DNA of 64,000 bases, taken from Burkholderia sp. H160. Lineage in GTDB: Bacteria > Pseudomonadota > Gammaproteobacteria > Burkholderiales > Burkholderiaceae. The DNA lies in assembly GCA_000173575.1 (NCBI GenBank), contig ABYL01000012.1:1-64000 (forward strand). Direction: 5' to 3'. The notes beneath the pieces are model-generated. The model was not told the DNA's origin, made no database searches, and saw only the letters and a program-made list of their open reading frames with translations. Numbering within the stretch: position 1 is the stretch's first letter; each line of letters begins with the position of its first letter. Positions 18,174 to 27,407 of this stretch are shown in pieces. The position numbers were made by a program, and so were the translations under genes.

Positions 18174-18198
18174 GGCGGCTCGGTGCCGCCATTTTTTT
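18174..18198 (+). terminator. Rho-independent terminator
   Basis: A six-base-pair GGCGGC/GCCGCC stem with a five-base TCGGT loop is followed by A and seven T residues, 24 bases after the stop of the hypothetical gene ending at 18149. It should isolate that gene from the lipase gene. Confidence 0.85.
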
Positions 18199-18353
18199 CG
18201 TCCGCGTCAGCAAGAATATGCAATAGAAATCGAGATGCCCGAAACCATCGTAAATTGTTGTCAAAACAGCTTTATCCCGATTTAAAGCCGTTGACCGTGG
18301 TCCGTTTCGATGGTTAATTCGCGAGGTATCGCCTAAAACTCTTGAGGAGTGCA

Positions 18354-19508
18354 ATGGAGAAGCAGACACAGAAAAGTACCGGGAGCGGAACGACTGACGA
18401 GGAGGTCTGTGACCTTTGTCGCATTACCTATTCGATTTATTCCAACTTCCCGCCGATGCCGCACGCACAGGCCCTGAACGTCGAAACCGGTGAGTTCTTT
18501 CCGTTTGATCGGGTGCGCTCGCTGCCAACCGGTTACGCGATGGCCGAAGCGCTGGGTTACGCATCGGCGTGCAATTGTCGCGGACGCACCCCGGATACCG
18601 CACAGAAAAAAGGCCCGTCATCTGTCTACGGCGATCAGTTCTCGATGAACGGATCGTACTCGCCCGCCAAGGCCAAGGCCCGGCGCTGGAAGTCCCGCAA
18701 GGCGACGATTGCCAATGGCAGGGGGAAAGCCGCGTCGATGCCGCCGGGTCCGGACCGCGACAAGGTTAAAGCCGCGGCCGACCGCTTCGAGCGCAACAAT
18801 TCAGCCGTCGAGCACGCCCGACTCGCTGACGACGTGTATGCACCCAAACCGAATGGGTTCGAGCCTGAAGGATGGAAAAACGTCAGCAATGATCCGGCGG
18901 CACTCACGAAGTATGGACTGAACCAAAAGGATCTTTCGGTTTCCGGGAGCAACTTCCGGGTTCAGGTCTACAAGCCGGACCCGGCCGTGTTTGGAACTGA
19001 CATGAAACCGACCATTGTGTTCCAGGGCACCGACCCGACAAGCTGGTCTGACTGGGCTAACAATGCTGAGCAGGGCATGGGGGCCGATTCGCCCTACTAC
19101 AAACGAGCAGTGAAGATTGGTCAAAACCTCGCAATCAAGGGCGCGGATGTCAATATTGCCGGCCATTCACTTGGTGGCGGCATGGCGTCTGCGGCCTCAA
19201 GGGCGAGCGGTCTGCCAACGGACACTTTCAACGCTGCGGGCCTGAATCCGGGAACGGTGGCGAAATACGGCGCAACGCCAATTGCATCGCAGATCCAGGC
19301 TTTCCGCGTCGATGGCGAAGTCCTTACGTCATTGCAGGAGAGCGCCGCCCTGAAAGGGAAGATACCCGCGGCAGTGGGTACGCCCTACACTCTCCCTGGG
19401 TCGGGCAACACTTTGAGCCGCCACAGCATGACACAGGTGATTGACGGCATTGAGAAGCAGAAGCGGCAGGACGACGCAACGCTCACGCGGGCAATTGCGA
19501 ATGGATAG
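18354..19508 (+). CDS. Lipase-type effector (Tle-like phospholipase)
   Basis: 384 residues from ATG 18354, preceded by GAGGAG. The C-terminal half is an alpha/beta-hydrolase of the lipase class 3 kind. It has the substrate-entry element ARLADDVYAP, a strand ending TIVFQGTDPTSWSDW, the nucleophile elbow INIAGHSLGGGMAS-like with S272, and a late His (LSRHSM). The first 150 residues have a Cys-x2-Cys start and no signal peptide, and match nothing I know. The gene overlaps a membrane-anchored ankyrin protein by 8 bases, the arrangement of antibacterial type VI lipase effectors with immunity. Delivery by a T6SS is inferred. Confidence 0.7.
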   Translation: MEKQTQKSTGSGTTDEEVCDLCRITYSIYSNFPPMPHAQALNVETGEFFPFDRVRSLPTGYAMAEALGYASACNCRGRTPDTAQKKGPSSVYGDQFSMNGSYSPAKAKARRWKSRKATIANGRGKAASMPPGPDRDKVKAAADRFERNNSAVEHARLADDVYAPKPNGFEPEGWKNVSNDPAALTKYGLNQKDLSVSGSNFRVQVYKPDPAVFGTDMKPTIVFQGTDPTSWSDWANNAEQGMGADSPYYKRAVKIGQNLAIKGADVNIAGHSLGGGMASAASRASGLPTDTFNAAGLNPGTVAKYGATPIASQIQAFRVDGEVLTSLQESAALKGKIPAAVGTPYTLPGSGNTLSRHSMTQVIDGIEKQKRQDDATLTRAIANG

Positions 19509-20436
19509 CCGAGACGCAAGCAAAAACGGCAAGCGGTGGCTTTGGATTGCTGCTATCGCCTTGCTGTTCGTCGTTCTACCGATTGCAGGATTCAAAGGAT
19601 ACAAGATGGCGGAAAAACACGCATGGTGGTATTTCAGCGGTGCATACCTGACGGCGGCGGATGCGATCGATCGTAGTGACACGGCTGACCTTGAACGGGC
19701 GCTGAAGGGACTCGATGTTGACGCACGCGGGAAGGACAACATCACATTGATGTGGTACGCGATCACCAGGAAGCAATACGGCGCTGTCTCAACGTTAGTC
19801 AGAATGGGATCAAACGTCGAGCAACAGGTGGTTGAAGGACTTGGCACCCCGCTCCTTGCGGCGCTAAGGACAAAGGACGACGGTTTGCTGAGGGCTATGC
19901 TGGATGGCGGATTGTCGCCAAATTTTCAGGACTCGGACGGAACCTCACTTCTCCAGCAGGTGATTGAATGGAAAGGTGATCCGTTTCCCGCCGTGAAATT
20001 GCTTCTCAGCCGGGGCGCAGATATCAACCATCGAGACCACATTGGCGACGCGCCTATAACTGGGGCGATCATCGCCAGTCGCCCTGACATCGCGATGTAC
20101 CTGATAGAGCACGGCGCGGACGTGAACGTGCAGGCCGTCAACGGTGCGACGCTGGCATACGGGGTGCAGGTCTCGATTAACCACCTGCAACCCAATGCCC
20201 CCCAGGCGAAGATTTCGAACTACACGCTGGACGACAAGGGGCAGCCTGTCGTTACGGAAACGACGCCCCCGCCGCCTGGCCTGACTCCCGAAGGCCAGAA
20301 GCTTCTGGGCGAATACGAGCAGCTTCGCGACATGATGATCGCGCGCGGGGTGAAGTTTCCGCCCGAAACACCTGCCCAGGTGCGCGAGCGCATGAGTGCG
20401 GCCAGCGGAAATGCATCAGACAAGCGGGCCCGCTAA
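19501..20436 (+). CDS. Membrane-anchored ankyrin-repeat protein, putative lipase immunity
   Basis: 311 residues starting inside the last codons of the lipase gene (8-base overlap), so translation is coupled. A basic N-terminus and one transmembrane helix (about residues 13-30, WIAAIALLFVVLPIAGF) place it in the inner membrane, with the rest probably periplasmic. Ankyrin-like units span about residues 50-240 (NITLMWYAITRKQYGAVSTLVRMGSNV; AVKLLLSRGADINHRD; IAMYLIEHGADVNVQ). Ankyrin proteins partnered with type VI phospholipases are known immunity proteins, which is the inferred role. The C-terminus is polar and proline-rich. Confidence 0.7.
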   Translation: MDSRDASKNGKRWLWIAAIALLFVVLPIAGFKGYKMAEKHAWWYFSGAYLTAADAIDRSDTADLERALKGLDVDARGKDNITLMWYAITRKQYGAVSTLVRMGSNVEQQVVEGLGTPLLAALRTKDDGLLRAMLDGGLSPNFQDSDGTSLLQQVIEWKGDPFPAVKLLLSRGADINHRDHIGDAPITGAIIASRPDIAMYLIEHGADVNVQAVNGATLAYGVQVSINHLQPNAPQAKISNYTLDDKGQPVVTETTPPPPGLTPEGQKLLGEYEQLRDMMIARGVKFPPETPAQVRERMSAASGNASDKRAR

Positions 20437-20637
20437 CGGCCGCCTTGGCTGCCGCTAAAGCCGGTGGGTGGGACAACCTGACTTCCGAAGTCGCACGCCT
20501 AACGTGCTTTATTTTCCGTTTTCTAAAGTCACCCCTGCATGCGCTGAATGCAGTGTGCCAGATCAGGACCTGTTGCCACGATTCGTTGACCTTTGATTGT
20601 CTCAGGTGTGATATTTCCCGGAAGGAGGGTGCTGCAA

Positions 20638-21278
20638 TTGAAGCCCGTGCAATCTGATGAAGCACGTCCCTACTTTTCTGATTTCCCGCTGCAGGTGCTG
20701 GCCCGTCCGCGCGACGGCGGCGGGTTTGACGTGTCGGTTGACATGGCTGGCGATGGCGAGACGCTGGGCTGCTACGTGAATCCTGTCACGGCGCTAGTGG
20801 ATGCCACGCAGATTGCGCGCGCGGGGCATCCGGGGTTCAGGTGTGGCGACGCGGGCACGTTCGACCAGCACCTGTTCCGCAGCCGGGATGGAAAGAGCCT
20901 GGTCGCGAACATCCGCGTCGGGTGGCCGGTGTACAGGGGAAGATCATCCTGCGACCCGCATTGGGGTTTGCCTCCGTCACGAAGCGGCTGCGTAAACGGC
21001 TGCCAGACGGTGGCATGCCCCTGTCGTTCGAGGTGGACGAGAAAGCATTCGCGTGGCTCGATGCTATCCATGAGCGTGCGGGGCTGTATGCCTGGCGCGA
21101 GACGGCCCGCGCAGTGCTTTCATGGAAGGCGGACAGGATGGCGCAGGCTGCGTATCGCGCGCTGGAGTTGATTGAAATCACAGGATGCGATGCGTCGTTG
21201 TGCGACGAGGTGGCACTGTTCGATCCCGAGTCGGAGCAGTGGCACTTCGTGCCAGCGTGCGAATTTCTGGAGAAGTAA
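20638..21278 (+). pseudogene. Frameshifted unknown gene in the accessory block
   Basis: Starts at TTG 20638, 9 bases after an AGGAGG ribosome site. The frame reads coherently (FSDFPLQVLARPRDGGGFDV; GCYVNPVTALVDATQIARAG) to VGWPVYRG at about 20937. The sensible continuation (KIILRPALGFASVTKRL, ending VPACEFLEK at 21278) lies in another frame. One missing base in the GGGG run at 20936-20939 would join them into a protein of about 213 residues. No family recognised; soluble, no signal peptide. It may be a broken gene, a sequencing error or, less likely, programmed frameshifting. It lies 200 bases after the ankyrin gene. Confidence 0.6.
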
Positions 21279-21809
21279 CCGGGAGCCGTGCTGAAATGTC
21301 ACGCAATGAACCGGCACCACCACGACTGGGCATAGGCCACGTCGCCGATGAACTCGATGCCGGTCAGCACGAAGCCGTTCGAACCCGTCCAGCTTACTAA
21401 GTACGAAGCACGGGTGACATATTGCGGTGTGATAAGTCGATGTCGCATGAGGTTGGTGAAGACCACCCGATTGACGATGAATTCGCCCGTCGCTTCGGTG
21501 GCGCGGCGCTTCTCTGGTTTGCTACACAATACCCGGAGCTTCGTAACTTTCTCGAAGTCACAGATGGAAAGGGTACGAAGGTATCGATCTAACGTATCAC
21601 CGAAGGGCGCACGCGAAAGTGCCGCTCTCCTCGAAACATCCATGGCTAACTCGTCCGGGTTTTGCCTCGACTTGATCCCGAGCCCTGGAGACTCTACGTA
21701 TACTGTCCGCAACGCGGATCGGTAGCGAGGCGAGTTCGTGTCGTATTCGACGAGCTGCTCGCGCAACTTCCCTTGGCAACAGTGCGGGCAAAGTTCCCGC
21801 GCCAGCCGC
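21279..21809. other. Degraded or unassigned stretch at the right edge of the accessory block
   Basis: About 530 bases with lower G+C and frames open on both strands, none clearly coding. The + strand has a 50-residue frame at 21440-21592 (contains RRFGGAALLWFATQYPELRNFLEVTD-type sequence) that looks like a C-terminal gene fragment. The - strand has a 182-residue frame at 21299-21847 with a CPHCCQGKL motif that runs into the permease gene. I cannot tell which, if either, is real. Probably remnants. Confidence 0.35.
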
Positions 21810-23288
21810 TCACACATGCCCCAGCAGCTTCCACCAGAGCGGACCAACGACCAGCCAGGCGACCATGTAAAACAGGCTCATCAAAAAGCCCGCCTTCCAC
21901 CATTCGCCCTGGGTCACGTAGCCCGCGCCGAACATGACCGGACCGGAGCCGATGCCATAATGCGTCAGGCAACCGTTCACATTGCTCAGAATCCCGAGGG
22001 CGATGGCAGCGACGAAGGGCGGGACGCCGGCGGCGACCATCAGCGCCATGGAAAGCGGAAAGAGCGCGCTGATATGCGCGGTGGCGCTGGCGAAAAAATA
22101 GTGGATATAGACATAGATCAGCGCCACCAGCATGTAGACGGCCAGCATCGGAAAGCCCGCGAGGTGCGCGCCGAACTCCTTGCCGAACCAGGTCACCATG
22201 CCATATTCGTTGAGCTTGGAGGCCAGCATGATGAGCAGGCCGATCCAGATCATGGTGTCCCACGCGGATTTCTCGCTCAGCGCGTCCTGCCAGGTTAGCA
22301 CCCCGGCGAGGAACAGCAACGAAACACCGATCGCCGCCGCGAGCGTGGCGCCCACGCCCAGATCGTCGCCGAATACCCAGAGCACCAGCAAGCCGACGAA
22401 GATCGCTGCCATGATGATCTCTTTTGCCGAGATGGGCCCCATGGTTGCGAGTTCTCTCTGCGCGAGGTCGGTGGCATCGGGTGTTCGTCTGATCTGCGGC
22501 GGGGAGATCCACAACATCGCGAGCGGAATGACGGCGAGGCACAGCAGACCAGGAATGGATGCCGCCACTGCCCAGTCGAGCCAGCTGATCGAGACGCCCT
22601 GGTCCGCGGCCAGCTTGACCGCAAGGGGATTGCCCGCCATTGCCGTGATGAACATCCCCGCCGTGATGATGTTCGCGTGGAAGGCACAGAGGATCAGATA
22701 GCGCCCTACCTTCGCGCGGGATTGCGGGTCATCGGCATGACTGGCCAGCACTTCGGAAATCGCCCGGGTGATCGGTAGCATCACGCCGCCCGCGCGCGCG
22801 GTAATGCTCGGCATGGCGGGGGAGATCACGAGTTCGGTCATGACGAGTCCGTAGCCGAGTCCAATCGTCCGCTTTCCTAACGATCGCATGAAGAGCAGTG
22901 CGATACGGCGGCCCAGGCCGGTCTTGATCACGCCGCGCGAAATGAAAAACGCGAGCATCACGAGCCATACCAGGTCGGTGCCCGTGGATCTCGTGACGTC
23001 GGCAAAGGTGATAACGCCGACGAGCACGCCCACGGTCGAGCCGATGATGGCAACCGCCGACATCGGCAGCGGGGCGGTCATGATGCCGGCAATGGTGGCG
23101 ACGAACACGGCGAACATATGCCATGCCTTCATCTGGAGTCCGGCGGGCGCGGGCAGGAACCACAGCACGACGCCGATCGCGACCGGTACGAGATATTTCC
23201 AGAGGCTCACCGGCAGACCGAGCGACGGCTTCGGCGTGGTCGGCGGGGAACGGGTGGGCGGTGAAGCCTTGGCAGGTGATGGAGCCAT
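21810..23288 (-). CDS. DASS-family anion permease (SLC13-like)
   Basis: 492 residues with about 12 membrane segments. Family motifs for sodium- or exchange-coupled dicarboxylate carriers are present: ITARAGGVMLPITRAI, TAMAGNPLAV and SNVNGCLTHYGIGSGPVMFGAGYV in place of the canonical SNT/SNG loops. It resembles the CitT/TtdT/YflS group that carries malate, citrate or tartrate. The proline-rich first 25 residues are probably disordered. A GGAGG site precedes the ATG. It lies 54 bases downstream of the LDH-like gene on the same strand, so transporter and dehydrogenase probably share a hydroxyacid substrate. Confidence 0.88.
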   Translation of the reverse strand: MAPSPAKASPPTRSPPTTPKPSLGLPVSLWKYLVPVAIGVVLWFLPAPAGLQMKAWHMFAVFVATIAGIMTAPLPMSAVAIIGSTVGVLVGVITFADVTRSTGTDLVWLVMLAFFISRGVIKTGLGRRIALLFMRSLGKRTIGLGYGLVMTELVISPAMPSITARAGGVMLPITRAISEVLASHADDPQSRAKVGRYLILCAFHANIITAGMFITAMAGNPLAVKLAADQGVSISWLDWAVAASIPGLLCLAVIPLAMLWISPPQIRRTPDATDLAQRELATMGPISAKEIIMAAIFVGLLVLWVFGDDLGVGATLAAAIGVSLLFLAGVLTWQDALSEKSAWDTMIWIGLLIMLASKLNEYGMVTWFGKEFGAHLAGFPMLAVYMLVALIYVYIHYFFASATAHISALFPLSMALMVAAGVPPFVAAIALGILSNVNGCLTHYGIGSGPVMFGAGYVTQGEWWKAGFLMSLFYMVAWLVVGPLWWKLLGHV

Positions 23289-23342
23289 GATGGACCTCCG
23301 TGTGCCGGCGTTGCCGGGTACTTTCGGAGTGCGCGGGAAAGG

Positions 23343-24290
23343 TCATCGCTTGGGGAGCACGCTTTCCGTCGCCTCCTTGACGATGCGCGCGCTGCCTAGC
23401 AGGGCGTCGCGCTCGATGGGATCGAGTTCCGGATAGGCGATCAACCGCGCGCCCTCGCCATTGACGACCATTGGTAGCGACACGCACACGTCCGGCACGC
23501 CTTCCACTTCAGCCTGGACGATGCCCACCGTGAGGATCAGATCGGTGTCATGCACGATGGCCTCGCAAATCCGTCCTATCGCGCTGGCGATGCCGTAGTG
23601 GGTCGCGCCCTTGCCTTCCTTGATGAGCTTCGCCGCCTCGTGCACGGAGCGCAGGATCAGATCCCTGCTGGCGGGGCCCAGCTCCTTGCCGTTTCTCGTC
23701 AGGAAGGTTTCGAGCGGCATGCCGCAGACCGTCGCGCCGGACCACTGGATCAAGGCCGATTCGCCGTGCTCGCCGAGCACATAGGCGTGAATCGCGGACG
23801 CCACCACGCCGAGCCGCTCGGACAGCAGGGTGCGCAGCCGCCCGGTGTCGAGCGAGGTGCCGGTGCTGATGATGCGCTCGCGCGCGCAATGCAGGCGGCC
23901 GTAAACCGCGCCGGTCAGGACGTCGCACGGGTTGGTCGCGATCAGATAGATGGCTTCCGGCGCGAGCGGCGCGATGCGATCGACGATCCCCGCCGCGATG
24001 TCGGCGTTGGTTTTCGCAAGATGCAGGCGAGTCTCGCCGGATTTGACGCCGGCGCCGGCAGTGATCACGACGATGTCGGCGTCGCGCGCGTCTTCGTAAT
24101 CGCCTGCCTTGAAACGGTTGTGCCCCCAGAATGCGGCGGAATGGGCGAGATCCAGAACCTGTCCTTCAGCGCGCACCCGCGCGATGTCGATAATGACGAC
24201 TTTCGCGCTCGGAATGGCCAATGCCACGAACAGGGCTGCCGATCCCCCGACCAGCCCCGCGCCGACGATAACGATTTTGGCTTGCCGCAT
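23343..24290 (-). CDS. L-lactate/malate dehydrogenase family enzyme with atypical specificity residue
   Basis: 315 residues. NAD-binding GAGLVGGSAAL, ATNPCDVLTG, substrate-binding R88 (GETR), D148/R151 (SLDTGRL) and catalytic H175 (GEHGES) are all intact. Overall it aligns best with bacterial L-lactate dehydrogenases. The residue matching Q102 of LDH (Arg in malate dehydrogenase) is Val82 in TAGAGVKSGETR, so neither standard substrate is predicted. Followed by a DASS anion permease on the same strand. Likely a 2-hydroxyacid dehydrogenase with a non-standard substrate. ATG 24290 is chosen over a TTG two codons upstream. Confidence 0.85.
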   Translation of the reverse strand: MRQAKIVIVGAGLVGGSAALFVALAIPSAKVVIIDIARVRAEGQVLDLAHSAAFWGHNRFKAGDYEDARDADIVVITAGAGVKSGETRLHLAKTNADIAAGIVDRIAPLAPEAIYLIATNPCDVLTGAVYGRLHCARERIISTGTSLDTGRLRTLLSERLGVVASAIHAYVLGEHGESALIQWSGATVCGMPLETFLTRNGKELGPASRDLILRSVHEAAKLIKEGKGATHYGIASAIGRICEAIVHDTDLILTVGIVQAEVEGVPDVCVSLPMVVNGEGARLIAYPELDPIERDALLGSARIVKEATESVLPKR

Positions 24291-24392
24291 CGGCAACCTC
24301 GCTCAGTTCGAGCTTCAGCCCTCGGCGCCATGGTCGCACGCACGCATTTCCCATCAATCGGACCTTAGTCCTACACGGCCGCAACGCGTTTT

Positions 24393-24776
24393 TCAGGCGA
24401 TCCGCTCAACCCAGCGGCTGCGCCAATCCGGTGCCTCAAACGGATCCGCGAAATACTGCGTCTCGTGGACGACCTTGCCGTCGCGGAACTCCATCATGCT
24501 GACCGTGTAAGCGATGCGCCCCTGATAGCTGATGGTGTACTCGGTGACCCAGAGGTTGCCGTCGCCTTGAATTCGCCGGACATCGAAGCCGGATGGCTTG
24601 CCGGGATGATGACTGCGCAATGCCTGCAGATTGGTTCGACCGTGGATTCGCTCGCCCGATTGGGGGTAGTCGCAGATCGCGTCGTCATCGTAGATATCGT
24701 GTTCGGCGTCGAGATCGCCGGCCGCCGAGGCCCGCCAGTGCGCGTTCAAGGCTTCACGTACGGCTTCTTCGTTCAT
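24393..24776 (-). CDS. NTF2-like (SnoaL-type) protein
   Basis: 127 residues from ATG 24776. Fold features of the NTF2-like superfamily: helix (AVREALNAHWRASAAGDLDAE), then DIYDDDAICDYPQSGERIHGR, and a closing sheet ending VSMMEFRDGKVVHETQYFADPF. Such small proteins can be enzymes or ligand carriers; the pocket residues do not identify one. Its start lies 23 bases inside the end of the AraC-type gene upstream on the same strand, so the two are co-transcribed. Confidence 0.8.
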   Translation of the reverse strand: MNEEAVREALNAHWRASAAGDLDAEHDIYDDDAICDYPQSGERIHGRTNLQALRSHHPGKPSGFDVRRIQGDGNLWVTEYTISYQGRIAYTVSMMEFRDGKVVHETQYFADPFEAPDWRSRWVERIA

Positions 24777-25791
24777 GGCGTGTCTCCAGGGCCGGGTGCT
24801 CCAGTTGATCAGTCGTGCGCGCTCGTTGCCGAGACTTCCGCTTGCCATCTCCATTCTTGTGAAGTCTCTTAAGAGACGGCGAGCGCTCAGTCAGTTTAGG
24901 CGACATGTCTTCCTGCGCACGCTGCGCCCCCGCGAACTGCTGCCTGAATTCAACCGGTGTCATGCCCTTGGCGGCCTTGAACTGCCGATTGAAATTCGCC
25001 ACGTTCGGAAATCCGGAGCGCGTCGCAATGACGGAAATCGGCGCTTGCGTGTCCGCCAACATGCGGCAAGCGTGTCCGATTCGCACCCGCGTCACGTATC
25101 GCCCGACGCTCTCGCCAAGGTGCTGCGTGAAATGCCGCGTCAACGAACGCTCGGAAAGCCCCGACGCCTTGGCCAGCGCGGAAAGCCGAAGCGGATGCGC
25201 GAACTGTGTCTCGATCAACGCGAGCACGCGATTGATCTGATCGGATTCGTGGCCGGTCGGCGCGCCGGTCCGCGCATCGAATGCGCTTGGCGACGCGAGC
25301 GGGGTGGCGGGTACCGCCGACAGCAAATCCAGCACATCGAGCGCCGCCTGCAAGCGTTCGCGCGGTTTGTCGGACAGCAGGCGGTCGAGATGTTCGCGCA
25401 TGCGCATCCCGGCACCGTCTTCGAACGCGAGGCCACAAGCCGCTCTGCGCAACAGATCGCAGAGTCCGTTGTATTCGGGGCAGACATCGGCGAGTCGCCG
25501 CACCCACGCGCCGTCGAACCAGACGACGATCGCGACTTGCGGGTGCGCCGCGTCGATCGAGCGGTTCGAGGCCCACGTGTGCGGCAGATTCGGCGGCACG
25601 AGCACGAGATCGTCCGCGCCGTAAGTCGCGACGGAGTCCCCGATGTAGCGCTTGCCCTGACTGTTCATCGTCAGCGTCAGTTCGTACTCGGGATGGTGAT
25701 GCCATTCGAAAGGAATGCGGGGCAGCCGGCGGTGATAAACCCGGACCGAACAGTCCCGGCCAAAATCCACATGTTCGAAAGCGGCTTTCAT
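24754..25791 (-). CDS. AraC-family regulator with cupin sensor domain
   Basis: 345 residues. An N-terminal cupin (about 10-110) contains PFEWHHHPEYELTLT and LVPPNLPHTW. Two HTH motifs lie at about 205-290 (RLSALAKASGLSERSLTRHFTQHLG; ISVIATRSGFPNVANFNRQFKAAKG). The last 50 residues are basic and overlap the next gene's start. Divergent from the DUF1479 gene at 25887 (95-base spacer), which is a likely target along with the NTF2-like gene. Confidence 0.87.
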   Translation of the reverse strand: MKAAFEHVDFGRDCSVRVYHRRLPRIPFEWHHHPEYELTLTMNSQGKRYIGDSVATYGADDLVLVPPNLPHTWASNRSIDAAHPQVAIVVWFDGAWVRRLADVCPEYNGLCDLLRRAACGLAFEDGAGMRMREHLDRLLSDKPRERLQAALDVLDLLSAVPATPLASPSAFDARTGAPTGHESDQINRVLALIETQFAHPLRLSALAKASGLSERSLTRHFTQHLGESVGRYVTRVRIGHACRMLADTQAPISVIATRSGFPNVANFNRQFKAAKGMTPVEFRQQFAGAQRAQEDMSPKLTERSPSLKRLHKNGDGKRKSRQRARTTDQLEHPALETRHERRSRT

Positions 25792-25886
25792 GTCTGAAAT
25801 CGTCAAATCTTTGACCGGATAGTATCACGCAGACGTCGATCGTTCGCGTACGCTTCATGCATCAGAAACCCCATGGAGACGATGCA

Positions 25887-27131
25887 ATGGCCTTGCAAAT
25901 CGATGATCTTCCGGCAGCGATCCGTCACGCGAAGCGCGAACTGCGCGAGCTGCTGCCGAACTACCGTGAAGTGTTCGCCGACGTCGAAGCGGCGATGACG
26001 AAGGAGGCGGAGCGCATCGCGACGCTTCGTGAGCGCGGCGAGTCCGTCATTCCGGAAATCCAGTTTGCGGACATCGTGGCGAACCGCATCACCGACGAGC
26101 AGATCGCGTTCGTCAAGGCACGCGGCGCCTGTGTGATCCGCAAGGTGTTCGACCGCTCGCTCGTCGAGCAGTGGGATCAGGACATCGCCGAATACGTCGA
26201 GCGCAACAGCCTCGACGCCAGGCTGCTGAATCGCGCGGAAGATAAATACTTCGGTCAGCTCGCCTCGAGCAAGCCGCAAATCTACGGTGTGTACTGGTCG
26301 AAACCGCAGGTGCTCGCGCGCCAGTCGGCCGAGCTCACGCAGGCCCGCGTGTTCCTGAACCGGCTGTGGCGCTGCGAAAGCGAAGGGCGCGCGCATTTCG
26401 ATCCGAACCATGTGCCGGTGTATGCCGACCGCCTGCGTCGCCGGCCGCCCGGGTCGGAATCGCTCGGGTTGTCGGCGCATTGCGACGGTGGGTCGGTCGA
26501 GCGCTGGATCGAGCCGAACTTTCGCAAGGTCTATCGCCATGTGTTCTCGGGCCACTGGCGCGACTACGATCCATTCGATGCCGCGTGGCGAACCGAAGTC
26601 GAGGAAATCGCGTCGCCGGCCGTCTGCTCGATGTTCCGCACGTTTCAAGGCTGGACCGCGCTGACGCCGCAAGGCCCCGGCGACGGCACGCTGCAACTGG
26701 TGCCGATCGCGAACGCGATGGCCTACATCCTGTTGCGCGCGCTTCAGGATGATGTCGCTGACGACGATCTCTGCGGAGCCATGCCGGGTCGCGCGCTGTC
26801 GATCAAGTCCGACTATCACGCACCGCTGTTCCACGCGCTGTCGTCGATTCCGCTGATGCAGGCGGGCGACACCGTGTTCTGGCATAGCGACGTCATCCAT
26901 GCGGTCGAGGACGCGCATCACGGCAACGGTTACAGCAACGTGATGTATATCGCTTCGCTGCCGGCCTGCGCAAAGAACGATGCGTATTTGAAGCGGCAAC
27001 TGCCGAATTTTCTCGAAGGCAGGAGCCCGCCGGATTTTCCGGCCGATCATTTCGAAGTGGATTTTGAAGGTCGCGCGACAGCAGACGATCTCAGTGAGCT
27101 TGGCCGTTCGCAGATGGGCTTCGACTTGTGA
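25887..27131 (+). CDS. DUF1479 family (YbiU-like) putative Fe(II)/2-oxoglutarate dioxygenase
   Basis: 414 residues from ATG 25887 after GGAGAC. Matches the DUF1479/YbiU family over its full length. A plausible HxD...H metal triad is present: SAHCDGGSVERWIEPNF supplies the HCD pair and FWHSDVIHAVEDAHHG the distal His. The arginine expected to bind 2-oxoglutarate is not obvious. Fungal and bacterial members are often annotated as oxygenases, but the substrate is unknown. Probably regulated by the divergent AraC/cupin protein. Confidence 0.8.
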   Translation: MALQIDDLPAAIRHAKRELRELLPNYREVFADVEAAMTKEAERIATLRERGESVIPEIQFADIVANRITDEQIAFVKARGACVIRKVFDRSLVEQWDQDIAEYVERNSLDARLLNRAEDKYFGQLASSKPQIYGVYWSKPQVLARQSAELTQARVFLNRLWRCESEGRAHFDPNHVPVYADRLRRRPPGSESLGLSAHCDGGSVERWIEPNFRKVYRHVFSGHWRDYDPFDAAWRTEVEEIASPAVCSMFRTFQGWTALTPQGPGDGTLQLVPIANAMAYILLRALQDDVADDDLCGAMPGRALSIKSDYHAPLFHALSSIPLMQAGDTVFWHSDVIHAVEDAHHGNGYSNVMYIASLPACAKNDAYLKRQLPNFLEGRSPPDFPADHFEVDFEGRATADDLSELGRSQMGFDL

Positions 27132-27407
27132 GCGAAAAGCGCATGGCCGCTTTCCCGGAGCGCATTCGCCCGATAAATAAAATGGAATGGAAATGCGGGC
27201 GTTTACGATTGCCTTGCCATTTCTCCGTGTGGCAGAATTTGCGCGCGAGTTCGGTTTGGCGGTGAGCGCCACGCACAGCGAACTCAACGGAGACGGGGGT
27301 TTGCCGCAGCGATGCGTTCCGCGACGACCTCACTTTCGGGGCGTCTCCTCGTGCACAAAGAGATGCACGCCAGCAATCAAAGACAAAAAATAAGGTGAGG
27401 CAATTCC

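Noticed and set aside
21299..21847. 182-residue minus-strand frame with a CPHC motif
   Set aside because: No ribosome site or family found, and it overlaps the permease gene; kept only as unassigned.
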